Source: an uncultured Alphaproteobacteria bacterium | GTDB lineage: Bacteria > Pseudomonadota > Alphaproteobacteria > Rhizobiales > Hyphomicrobiaceae | NCBI GenBank assembly: GCA_937950105.1 | Contig: CALFEM010000249.1 | Coordinates: 1-5,154, forward strand | Direction: 5' to 3' | Length of the DNA: 5,154 bases | Shown here: piece by piece, positions 1-5,154 of the stretch | Numbering within the stretch: the first letter of the stretch is position 1 | Layout: every line of letters starts with the position of its first letter | Notes under the pieces: model-generated | Database searches by the model: none | Told to the model about the DNA's origin: nothing | Seen by the model: only the letters and a program-made list of their open reading frames with translations | Made by a program: the position numbers and the translations under genes

Positions 1-1
1 G

Positions 2-544
2 ACCTACATCGTCGCGCAGACGCGCACGTCGGTGGTCATCGTCGACCAGCACGCTGCGCACGAACGCCTCGTCTACGAGCGCATGAAGCGTATGCTGGCC
101 GAAGGTGGCGTCGCGCGTCAGGGCCTGCTCATTCCGGTGATCGTCGACATCGGCGAGGCCGAGGCCGAGATGCTGACCGAGCGCGCCGACGAACTCGCCG
201 AACTCGGCCTCGTCATCGAGGCGTTCGGGACCGGGGCGATCGCCGTGCGCGAGGTCCCGGCGCTGCTCGGCAAGGGCGATGTCGGCGGGCTGGTCAAGGA
301 TCTCGCTGCAGAGATCCTGCAGGAGGGCGAAGGTTTCGCGCTGAAGGAGCGGCTCGAAGCGGTCGCATCGCGCATGGCCTGCCACGGCAGCGTGCGCGCG
401 GGCCGCCGCCTGACGGGCGAGGAAATGAACGCGCTCCTGCGCGAGATGGAAGCGACGCCGTATTCGGGCCAGTGCAACCATGGCCGCCCGACCTACGTCG
501 AGCTGAAGCTGACCGACATCGAGCGCCTGTTCGGCCGGCGTTGA
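2..544 (+). CDS. mutL: DNA mismatch repair protein MutL, C-terminal part (5' end missing)
   Basis: The reading frame is open from base 2 and ends at TGA 542-544, giving the last 180 residues of a protein normally around 600 residues long. The N-terminal GHKL ATPase domain and the linker lie outside the window. The fragment is the C-terminal dimerisation/endonuclease domain. Fragment residues 15-26 read [12 protein letters not shown], which fits the metal-binding endonuclease motif DQHA(X)2E(X)4E of MutL proteins that nick DNA themselves; E. coli MutL lacks it. Further conserved blocks are ACHGSVRAG (126-134) and QCNHGRP (157-163). The second usually reads CPHGRP in other bacteria, and from memory the Asn variant is common in alphaproteobacteria. 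Known role: MutL couples mismatch recognition by MutS to strand incision and removal. A GTG at 32 is internal to the frame and is not the true start. The gene converges on the desaturase gene, with a hairpin between them. Confidence 0.96.
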   Translation, partial: TYIVAQTRTSVVIVDQHAAHERLVYERMKRMLAEGGVARQGLLIPVIVDIGEAEAEMLTERADELAELGLVIEAFGTGAIAVREVPALLGKGDVGGLVKDLAAEILQEGEGFALKERLEAVASRMACHGSVRAGRRLTGEEMNALLREMEATPYSGQCNHGRPTYVELKLTDIERLFGRR

Positions 545-576
545 GCCCGCCTACGCGTTCTGCTGCTGCAAACGAA

Positions 577-608
577 ACGGGCGGGATGTGCTGCCACATC
601 TCGCCCGT
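577..608. terminator. Hairpin between convergent mutL and desaturase genes, probable shared terminator
   Basis: Arms 577-590 and 595-608 form a 14-bp stem around a 4-base loop (CTGC, 591-594). The only imperfect pair is G584/T601, which is a G-U wobble in plus-strand RNA and a C-A mismatch in minus-strand RNA. It lies 33 bases after the mutL stop and 48 bases beyond the desaturase stop. Read on the minus strand, the stem is followed directly by TTCGTTTGC, a short broken T-rich tail. On the plus strand the next bases are CGCAAATCCG, with no T tract. It therefore fits an intrinsic terminator best for the desaturase transcript, and may also protect the mutL 3' end. The function is inferred; only the pairing is seen. 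Confidence 0.65.
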
Positions 609-655
609 CGCAAATCCGTCGATGAAGAATGCGGCCGCGCGCTTATGGCGCCGCT

Positions 656-1696
656 TCAGATGCCCTGCTGGCGCAGCTCCGAATACGGCACCAGCCGGCG
701 CTTCTCCTCGTCCCACAGCTTCAGCACGCACTCCTTGAAGCCGTCGAGGAACTTGATGTGGCGCACGCCAGCGAGTTCCGGGTAATCGCGCAGCACCTCG
801 GGCAGCCGGTAATACGGAATGCGGCTGTAGAGGTGGTGGACGTTGTGGATGCCGATGTTGGCCGAGAACCAGCGCAGCACCGGCGGCAACTCGTAGTAGG
901 AGCTGCCGAGCAGCGCGGCGGTCTGGTGTTCCCACTCGGGCGAGTGCGCCCAGTAGGTATCCTCGAACTGGTGCTGCACGTAGAAAAGCCAGATGCCGAC
1001 GGTGGCCGCTATGACCACGATCGGGATGTGCACCATGACGAACGCCTTCCAGCCGGTCACCCAGATGATGGCGCCGAACAGCACGGCCATCGACAGATTG
1101 GTGCCCATGGCGCTGAGCCAGGGCCGCCAGCCGTCCTTCATCTGGCCGAACGGCAGGCGCTGATGCAGCAGGAAGATGTAGGCCGGGCCGAGGCCGAACA
1201 TGACGAGGGGATGGCGATAGAGCCGATAACGCAGTCGCTGCCATTTGCTCATGGCGAGGAATTCGCGCACCGTCAGCGTGTCGATGTCGCCGACGCCGCG
1301 CTTGTCGAGGTTGCCGCTGGTGGCGTGGTGGGTGGCATGGCTGCGCCGCCAGACCTCGTAAGGCGTCATGGTGAAGACGCCGAGGACGCGCCCGACCCAG
1401 TTGTTCGCGGCGCGGCTGTTGAAGAACGCCAGATGCCCGCAATCGTGCTGGATCAGGAACAGGCGCAGCACGAAGCCGGCGGCCGGAATGGCGAGCAGCA
1501 GGGTCAGCCAGTAGCCGACGTCGAGCGCCAGATAGGCGAGAACCCAGAAAATGACGAACGGCACCGCCGACACGACGATTTCGAACACGCTGCGGTAGAT
1601 GTTCGGATGACGATAGGCACCGACGATTTTCAGCCAATCCCGATCGACGACCGCATCATCGGCGGCCGGCGCCGTGACAGCGCATGCCTCGCTCAT
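656..1696 (-). CDS. Membrane fatty acid desaturase (acyl-lipid, omega-6/Des-like)
   Basis: A 346-residue integral membrane di-iron desaturase of the FA_desaturase family, which introduces a cis double bond into an acyl chain, typically on membrane lipid, using O2 and an electron donor. Three histidine boxes are present and intact: HDCGH (84-88), HATHH (120-124) and HNVHH (284-288). Segment ATSGNLDKRGVGDID after box 2 and YSRIPYYRLPE after box 3 are typical of the omega-6/Bacillus Des-like branch. Hydrophobic stretches lie at about 38-58, 60-82, 201-216 and 218-240, which fits the usual four-helix layout with the boxes on the cytoplasmic side. The ATG at 1696 was chosen because a purine-rich GGGAAGG lies about 8 bases upstream; the frame extends further upstream but the added residues look non-coding. 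No ferredoxin or reductase gene is adjacent. The position of the double bond cannot be told from sequence. Confidence 0.93.
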   Translation of the reverse strand: MSEACAVTAPAADDAVVDRDWLKIVGAYRHPNIYRSVFEIVVSAVPFVIFWVLAYLALDVGYWLTLLLAIPAAGFVLRLFLIQHDCGHLAFFNSRAANNWVGRVLGVFTMTPYEVWRRSHATHHATSGNLDKRGVGDIDTLTVREFLAMSKWQRLRYRLYRHPLVMFGLGPAYIFLLHQRLPFGQMKDGWRPWLSAMGTNLSMAVLFGAIIWVTGWKAFVMVHIPIVVIAATVGIWLFYVQHQFEDTYWAHSPEWEHQTAALLGSSYYELPPVLRWFSANIGIHNVHHLYSRIPYYRLPEVLRDYPELAGVRHIKFLDGFKECVLKLWDEEKRRLVPYSELRQQGI

Positions 1697-1902
1697 GAGT
1701 TCTGCCTTCCCTTCACAGCTTCGTCGTGCCCAGACGCCCCCCGGCGCTGTGCTTGGCGGGGGACACTTGCAGCTTGCCGCGCGATCCGCAAGTGGGCGGA
1801 TCGGCGCGACATGGGCATATCGCCTTCGCGGGTGCGAGGTAAACGCACTTGGGTCAGCCGATGTGGCCTCCGTGCCGATCCGGATCAGCGGCTGGCGGAC
1901 GA
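1697..1902 (-). promoter_or_regulatory. Leader/intergenic region upstream of the desaturase, with inverted repeats
   Basis: These 206 bases separate rsmD from the desaturase on the same strand and carry no convincing gene. A perfect 8-bp inverted repeat CGATCCGC / GCGGATCG lies at 1782-1789 and 1796-1803 around a 6-base spacer. An overlapping 7-bp inverted pair, CACTTGC at 1764-1770 and GCAAGTG at 1788-1794, shares sequence with a third CACTTG at 1846-1851. A 10-bp palindrome GATCCGGATC is at 1877-1886. A weak minus-strand promoter candidate is TTTACC (1838-1843) with GATATG (1816-1821) at 16-base spacing, which would put the first hairpin inside a roughly 110-base 5' leader. No rsmD terminator is evident, so read-through from rsmD is possible. 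The regulatory function is inferred. Confidence 0.35.
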
Positions 1903-2460
1903 TCACGAAAATCTGAAGAAGTAGACCTCGGTGTCGCCCCAGGTGCGGCGGTCGAGTTCGGTGAACGCGGGGGGCGGCGAAACCGGGACGCCGGCCCGTT
2001 CCTCCAGCACGGCCAGCGCGCCGGGCGCCAGCCAGTTGCCATCGGTCAGCGCGGCCAAGGCTTTCTCGCCGAGACCGCGGCCATAAGGCGGGTCCAGGAA
2101 TGCCACGTCGAACGGCTGCATATTGCCGGCCGGGCCGAGATCCGTGGCATCGCGGCGCCAGATGCGGGTGACCCCGGTCAGCCCGAAGGATTCCACGTTG
2201 CGGCGGATGAGCGCGCGGGCCTGGGCGTCATCCTCGACCAGCAGGCAATAGCGGGCGCCCCGCGACAGCGCCTCGATGCCGAGTGCACCGGTTCCGGCGA
2301 ACAGGTCGATGACGCGGCTGCCCTCGATCTCGAAGCCGTCGATGCCGTGGGCGAGGATGTTGAACACGGCCTCGCGGACCCGATCCGAAGTGGGTCTCAG
2401 ACCGGCATGGTCCGGCGTCGCGAGCGGGCGCCCGCGCAAGGTTCCTCCGACCACTCGCAT
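1903..2460 (-). CDS. rsmD: 16S rRNA (guanine(966)-N(2))-methyltransferase RsmD
   Basis: A 185-residue SAM-dependent methyltransferase, close to the 198 residues of the E. coli enzyme, which methylates G966 of 16S rRNA in the small subunit near the P site. The N-terminus MRVVGGTLRGRPL followed by LRPTSDRVREAVFNIL (21-36) is diagnostic of the family. The SAM-binding motif DLFAGTGALGIEAL lies at 52-65, an acidic residue that probably binds the ribose follows in LLVEDD (73-78), and the catalytic DPPYG is at 123-127. The ATG at 2460 is preceded by a strong GGGGAG ribosome-binding site formed by the last codons of the upstream pseudouridine synthase gene, whose TAG (2462-2464) is separated from the ATG by one base. 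This indicates a two-gene operon with likely translational coupling. An in-frame extension upstream to 2583 reads as out-of-frame rluB sequence and was rejected. Confidence 0.96.
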   Translation of the reverse strand: MRVVGGTLRGRPLATPDHAGLRPTSDRVREAVFNILAHGIDGFEIEGSRVIDLFAGTGALGIEALSRGARYCLLVEDDAQARALIRRNVESFGLTGVTRIWRRDATDLGPAGNMQPFDVAFLDPPYGRGLGEKALAALTDGNWLAPGALAVLEERAGVPVSPPPAFTELDRRTWGDTEVYFFRFS

Positions 2461-2461
2461 G

Positions 2462-3514
2462 CTACTTCTCCCCGCGCCGGTCGAAGCGCAGGTGGCGCTT
2501 CTTGGCCGAGAGCGGTGGCTTCCCCGGCTTGCCGCCTTCGCGATCCGTGGCGGAACGCTCTCCGTTCTCCTCCGCGCCGCCACCCGCGCGCCGCTCCTGC
2601 TGGCGGCGGCGGGCGAGCTGCAGGTCCTCCTCCTGCCCGGTCAGGCGAAGCTCGGCGGCGAGCTTGGCGCCGAGCTGGTCGGCGAGCACGCGCCGCTTCA
2701 CCGGTTCGGCCTCGCCGGGCTTCAGATCGAGCAGCTGGAAGGGGCCATAGGACAGGCGAATCAGGCGGTTCACGGCAAGCCCGAGGTGCTCGAGGATGCG
2801 CCGAACCTCACGGTTCTTACCCTCGCGCAGCGCCAGCGTCAGCCAGACGTTGCCGCCCTGCAGGCTGTCGAGCGTGGCCTCGACCGGACCATAGCGGACG
2901 CCGTCGATCTCGATGCCGTCCTTGAGTTTGGCCAGCGCCTCGGCGGTGACGCGGCCGTGCGCTCGCACACGGTAGCGGCGCAGCCAGCCCGTCGATGGCA
3001 GCTCGAGGTGGCGGGCCAGCGCGCCATCGTTGGTCAGCAGCAGCAGCCCCTCGGTGTTGAAATCGAGCCGGCCGACCGAGATCACGCGCGGGAGGTCTTC
3101 CGGCAGGCTGTCGAAGACGGTCGGCCGCCCCTCGGGGTCTGCGTGTGTCGTCACGAGCCCGCGCGGCTTGTGATAGCGCCAGAGCCGCACCGGTTCGGCC
3201 TCGGGTAGTGGCTGGCCGTCGACCAGCACCTTGTCCCTGGCGCCGACCTCGACGGCCGGCGTCTTCAATACCGCGCCATTGACGCTGACGCGCCCCGATG
3301 CGATCCAGCGCTCGGCCTCGCGGCGTGAGCACAGCCCGGCCCGCGCCATGGCCTTGGCAATGCGCATAGGGCCATCGTCGTTGGGGGCGGTCGAAGCGTC
3401 GGCCTTGGCCGCCGGCTTGCCGGAAGGGCTACGGCCCGCGAGGGATGTGCGCTCGCGCTTTGCGCCGCGGTTCGCCTCACCGGTCTTGCGCGCGGGCCGT
3501 CTGGTTTCGGGCAT
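2462..3514 (-). CDS. rluB: rRNA pseudouridine synthase, RsuA/RluB/RluE/RluF family
   Basis: A 350-residue enzyme that isomerises a specific uridine of rRNA to pseudouridine. The S4 RNA-binding domain covers about 50-95 (MRIAKAMARAGLCSRREAERW at its start). The catalytic block GRLDFNTEG is at 148-156, with Asp151 the expected nucleophile, followed by LLLLTNDG (157-164). The family motif REGKNREVRR is at 230-239. Residues 1-49 and about 300-350 are low-complexity, Lys/Arg-rich tails absent from the short E. coli RsuA but seen in alphaproteobacterial relatives; they probably touch RNA nonspecifically. The ATG at 3514 gives the full basic tail, but no good Shine-Dalgarno sequence precedes it. A start at Met50 (base 3367) would give only the folded core. 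Target site (23S U2605-like for RluB or 16S U516 for RsuA) is inferred from annotation habit, so the symbol is tentative. It is first in an operon with rsmD. Confidence 0.9.
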   Translation of the reverse strand: MPETRRPARKTGEANRGAKRERTSLAGRSPSGKPAAKADASTAPNDDGPMRIAKAMARAGLCSRREAERWIASGRVSVNGAVLKTPAVEVGARDKVLVDGQPLPEAEPVRLWRYHKPRGLVTTHADPEGRPTVFDSLPEDLPRVISVGRLDFNTEGLLLLTNDGALARHLELPSTGWLRRYRVRAHGRVTAEALAKLKDGIEIDGVRYGPVEATLDSLQGGNVWLTLALREGKNREVRRILEHLGLAVNRLIRLSYGPFQLLDLKPGEAEPVKRRVLADQLGAKLAAELRLTGQEEDLQLARRRQQERRAGGGAEENGERSATDREGGKPGKPPLSAKKRHLRFDRRGEK

Positions 3515-3550
3515 CTGCTCTGTCTTCGCTTCGAGTGTTCGGGCCTTCTT
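3515..3550. promoter_or_regulatory. Short divergent gap between rluB and tadA
   Basis: Only 36 bases separate the two divergent start codons, so promoters must overlap this gap or lie inside the opposite coding region. On the minus strand a CATAAG hexamer (complement of 3548-3553) resembles a -10 element and would give a leader of about 27 bases for rluB, but no good -35 is found. For tadA nothing resembling a promoter or a Shine-Dalgarno sequence is visible; its ATG follows TTCTT directly. This is a weak call based mainly on gene orientation. Confidence 0.25.
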
Positions 3551-4012
3551 ATGACATCCAACAGCGGCAACGGCCACATGCAGCGCGCACTTCGCCTCGC
3601 CGGCGAGGCAGCGGCGCGCGGCGAGGTTCCGGTCGGTGCGGTGATTGTCTCGGGCGCGGGGGAGGTCCTGGCCGAAGCATCGAACCGCACGCGCGAACAG
3701 AACGACCCGACCGCGCATGCCGAGATGCTGGCGATTCGCGCCGCGTGCGCCCGGCTCGACGACGAACGGCTGACCGGGTGCGATCTCTACGTCACGCTGG
3801 AGCCCTGCCCGATGTGCGCGGCGGCCATTTCCTTCGCGCGCATTCGCCGGCTCTATTTCGGCGCCTGTGACCCCAAGGGAGGTGCTGTCGTCTCGGGACC
3901 GCGCCTCTATACGCTTCCCACCTGCCACCATGCCCCGGAGGTCTACGAGGGGATCGGCGAGGTCGAGTCGTCGGCGCTGCTCAAGGGCTTCTTCCGCGCA
4001 CGGCGCGGCTGA
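3551..4012 (+). CDS. tadA: tRNA-specific adenosine deaminase TadA
   Basis: A 153-residue zinc-dependent deaminase that converts the wobble adenosine A34 of tRNA-Arg(ACG) to inosine, letting one tRNA read several Arg codons. The cytidine/deoxycytidylate deaminase fold is complete: GEVPVGAVIV (24-33), the HAE motif with zinc ligand His56 and proton-shuttling Glu58, and PCPMC (85-89) with zinc ligands Cys86 and Cys89. The run ARIRRLYFGACDPKGG (96-111) is typical of TadA rather than of free-base guanine or cytosine deaminases. Length matches the family (about 150-170). ATG 3551 was taken as the start, but Met10 (base 3578), directly before the conserved QRALRLAGEAA helix, is equally possible, as neither has a clear ribosome-binding site. 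It is transcribed away from rluB and runs tail to tail into phaC. Confidence 0.95.
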   Translation: MTSNSGNGHMQRALRLAGEAAARGEVPVGAVIVSGAGEVLAEASNRTREQNDPTAHAEMLAIRAACARLDDERLTGCDLYVTLEPCPMCAAAISFARIRRLYFGACDPKGGAVVSGPRLYTLPTCHHAPEVYEGIGEVESSALLKGFFRARRG

Positions 4013-4032
4013 CGCGGTGTCACCGCTTCAGC
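4008..4032. terminator. Imperfect palindrome spanning both stop codons of tadA and phaC
   Basis: GCTGA (4008-4012) pairs with TCAGC (4028-4032), and GCGGT (4014-4018) pairs with ACCGC (4022-4026) around the 3-base loop GTC, with one unpaired position (C4013/T4027). This makes a 10-bp stem. The tadA TGA (4010-4012) lies in the left arm and the complement of the phaC TGA (4020-4022) lies at the tip. Neither strand has a T tract after the stem, so it is not a canonical intrinsic terminator. It may stall or protect both 3' ends; that role is inferred. Confidence 0.35.
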
Positions 4033-5107
4033 ACATAGGTCCCGGGTGCCGGACATAGCGGCGCGAGCTGGCCGTTCGCCGCGCCGTCGTCGCGCGCGCG
4101 AACCATGCCGGAGCTGCGGGCCACCAGCCACGTCGTCCACGCCTGCCACCACGAGCCCTGCCGCACGGGGGCCTGCGTCGCCCACGATTCGGGATCGCGG
4201 TAGAGATCCTTCGGCTGGCGCACGCCGATGCGGTAGCGCCGCCGTGGATGGCCGGGCTCCGAGACGATGCCGGCGTTGTGGCCGCCGCTCGTCAGCACGA
4301 ACGTCATCTCGTTGTCGGTGAAGAGATGCGACTTGTAGACCGAGCGCCACGGCGCGATGTGGTCGGTCTCGGTGCCGACGACGAACATCGGCGCCTCGAT
4401 GTCCTTGAGCGCGACGACGCGGCCCTCCACGGCGAACCGGCCGGCGGTGAGACGGTTCTCCAGGAACAGACCGCGCAGATACTGCGAGTGCATCAGGTAT
4501 GGCAATCGCGTGACATCCTCGCTCCAGGCCTGGATGTCGAACACGCCGTTGCGCTCGCCGAGCACGTATTCCTTGATGATGCGTGACCACACCAGATCGT
4601 TGGTCCGCAGCATGTGGAAGGCGCCTGTCATCTGGCTGCCGCGCAGCACGCCCTGCGCCCACATCATGTCCTCGAGAAACGCGACCTGGCTCTCGTCGAC
4701 GAACAGCATCAGGTCGCCGGCCTCGCTGAAGTCCGTTTGCGCGGCGAGCAGGGTGAGCGAGGCGAGCCGGTCGTCGCCATCGCGTGCGAGAGTCGCGGCT
4801 GCGATCGTGGCGATGGTGCCGCCGAGGCAGTAACCGGCCAGATGCACGCGCGTCTCGGGCAGCGCACTGGCGATGGCGTCGAGCGCCGTGGTGACGGCGC
4901 GGCGGTAGTCGTCGAGCGCGATGTCGCGGTCGTTCGGCCCGGGATTGACCCACGACAGCATGTAGACCGTGAAGCCCTCCCCGACCAGATAGCGCACCAT
5001 CGAGTTCTCGGGGCTGAGATCGAGGATGTAGTACTTCATGATCCAGGCCGGCACGATCAGCAGCGGCTCGCGGCGCACGTCGGTCGTGGTGGGCCTGTAC
5101 TGAATCA
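4020..5107 (-). CDS. phaC: Class I-like polyhydroxyalkanoate synthase PhaC, C-terminal part (5' end missing)
   Basis: About 361 residues of a PHA synthase, which polymerises (R)-3-hydroxyacyl-CoA into storage polyester on the granule surface. The alpha/beta-hydrolase core is present. The lipase-like box GYCLGG (92-97) carries the catalytic Cys94, with Asp249 in [10 protein letters not shown] and His277 in SGGHNAG completing the triad. The blocks [20 protein letters not shown] (23-42) and GSWWQAW (318-324) and the ending [10 protein letters not shown] are family hallmarks. Compared with Cupriavidus necator PhaC (Cys319, Asp480, His508, 589 residues), spacings are nearly the same: 155 against 161 and 28 against 28. 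About 225 N-terminal residues are therefore missing. The apparent TTG start at 5106-5108 is not a real start: it aligns with an internal Leu and uses a base from the sequencing adapter. Class I is inferred; a PhaC-like paralogue with another chain-length preference is possible. Confidence 0.93.
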
Positions 5108-5154
5108 AGATCGGAAGAGCGTCGTGTAGGGAAAGAGTGTAGATCTCGGTGGTC
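5108..5154. other. Illumina adapter contamination at the contig end
   Basis: The last 47 bases begin AGATCGGAAGAGC and continue with GTCGTGTAGGG, AAAGAGTGTAG and ATCTCGGTGGTC. This is the reverse complement of the Illumina TruSeq universal adapter, matching throughout from memory. Base composition also changes sharply from the GC-rich genome. Genomic sequence ends at 5107, or at 5108 if the shared A is also genomic. The segment is a library artefact, not biology, and should be trimmed. Confidence 0.97.

Noticed and set aside
294..1637. 447-residue minus-strand open frame overlapping mutL and the desaturase
   Set aside because: It is Arg/Ala-rich frame-shifted shadow sequence; it lies across the real desaturase frame with its three intact histidine boxes and runs antisense into mutL. 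High GC content explains the lack of stops.
629..1924. 431-residue plus-strand open frame antisense to the desaturase
   Set aside because: Composition is His/Asp/Glu/Ala-biased, as expected for the complement of a GC-rich coding frame, and no domain or motif is recognisable.
1849..3208. Two long plus-strand open frames antisense to rsmD and rluB (1849-2925 and 2276-3208)
   Set aside because: The minus-strand frames carry the family motifs of RsmD and a pseudouridine synthase; the plus-strand frames have no recognisable fold or ribosome-binding site.
3515..3931. Upstream in-frame extension of the pseudouridine synthase (to 489 residues)
   Set aside because: The added 139 residues are antisense to the conserved TadA coding sequence and resemble no domain, so the ATG at 3514 was kept.
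4614..5129. 171-residue plus-strand open frame antisense to phaC
   Set aside because: It is a shadow of phaC, and its last residues are translated from the sequencing adapter.
1..5154. CRISPR arrays, tRNA or rRNA genes, insertion sequences, phage or toxin-antitoxin modules
   Set aside because: No regularly spaced repeats, cloverleaf-like sequence, transposase motifs or terminal inverted repeats were seen by eye on either strand; nearly all of the window is explained by six known gene families.

Overview
This GC-rich 5.15 kb window looks like one draft-assembly contig from an alphaproteobacterium. The evidence is family-level: a MutL C-terminus with the endonuclease motif and a [12 protein letters not shown] end, an RsuA/RluB-type pseudouridine synthase with long basic tails next to rsmD and divergent from tadA, and a class I-like PHA synthase. 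Genus cannot be fixed from the sequence. Both ends are cut inside genes, and the last 47 bases (5108-5154) are not genomic: they match the reverse complement of the Illumina TruSeq universal adapter.

Layout, left to right: the 3' part of mutL (+, 2-544); a short convergent gap with a 14-bp hairpin (577-608); a membrane fatty acid desaturase (-, 656-1696); a 206-bp leader/intergenic region with inverted repeats; rsmD (-, 1903-2460); an rluB-type pseudouridine synthase gene (-, 2462-3514), one base from rsmD and probably co-transcribed with it; a 36-bp divergent gap; tadA (+, 3551-4012); and, tail to tail with tadA after 7 bp, the 3' part of a phaC-like PHA synthase gene (-, 4020 to the genomic end at 5107). 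The two stop codons of tadA and phaC lie in one 25-bp imperfect palindrome.

Functionally, the core is an RNA-modification block: 16S rRNA m2G methylation (RsmD), rRNA pseudouridylation (RluB/RsuA family) and tRNA wobble A-to-I editing (TadA). On either side are DNA mismatch repair (MutL), a lipid-modifying desaturase and a storage-polymer synthase. All six genes belong to known families and none is broken internally. I found no undescribed system. The points most worth a second look are the adapter contamination, which also creates a false TTG start for the phaC fragment, the two convergent-gene hairpins, and the repeat-bearing leader of the desaturase.
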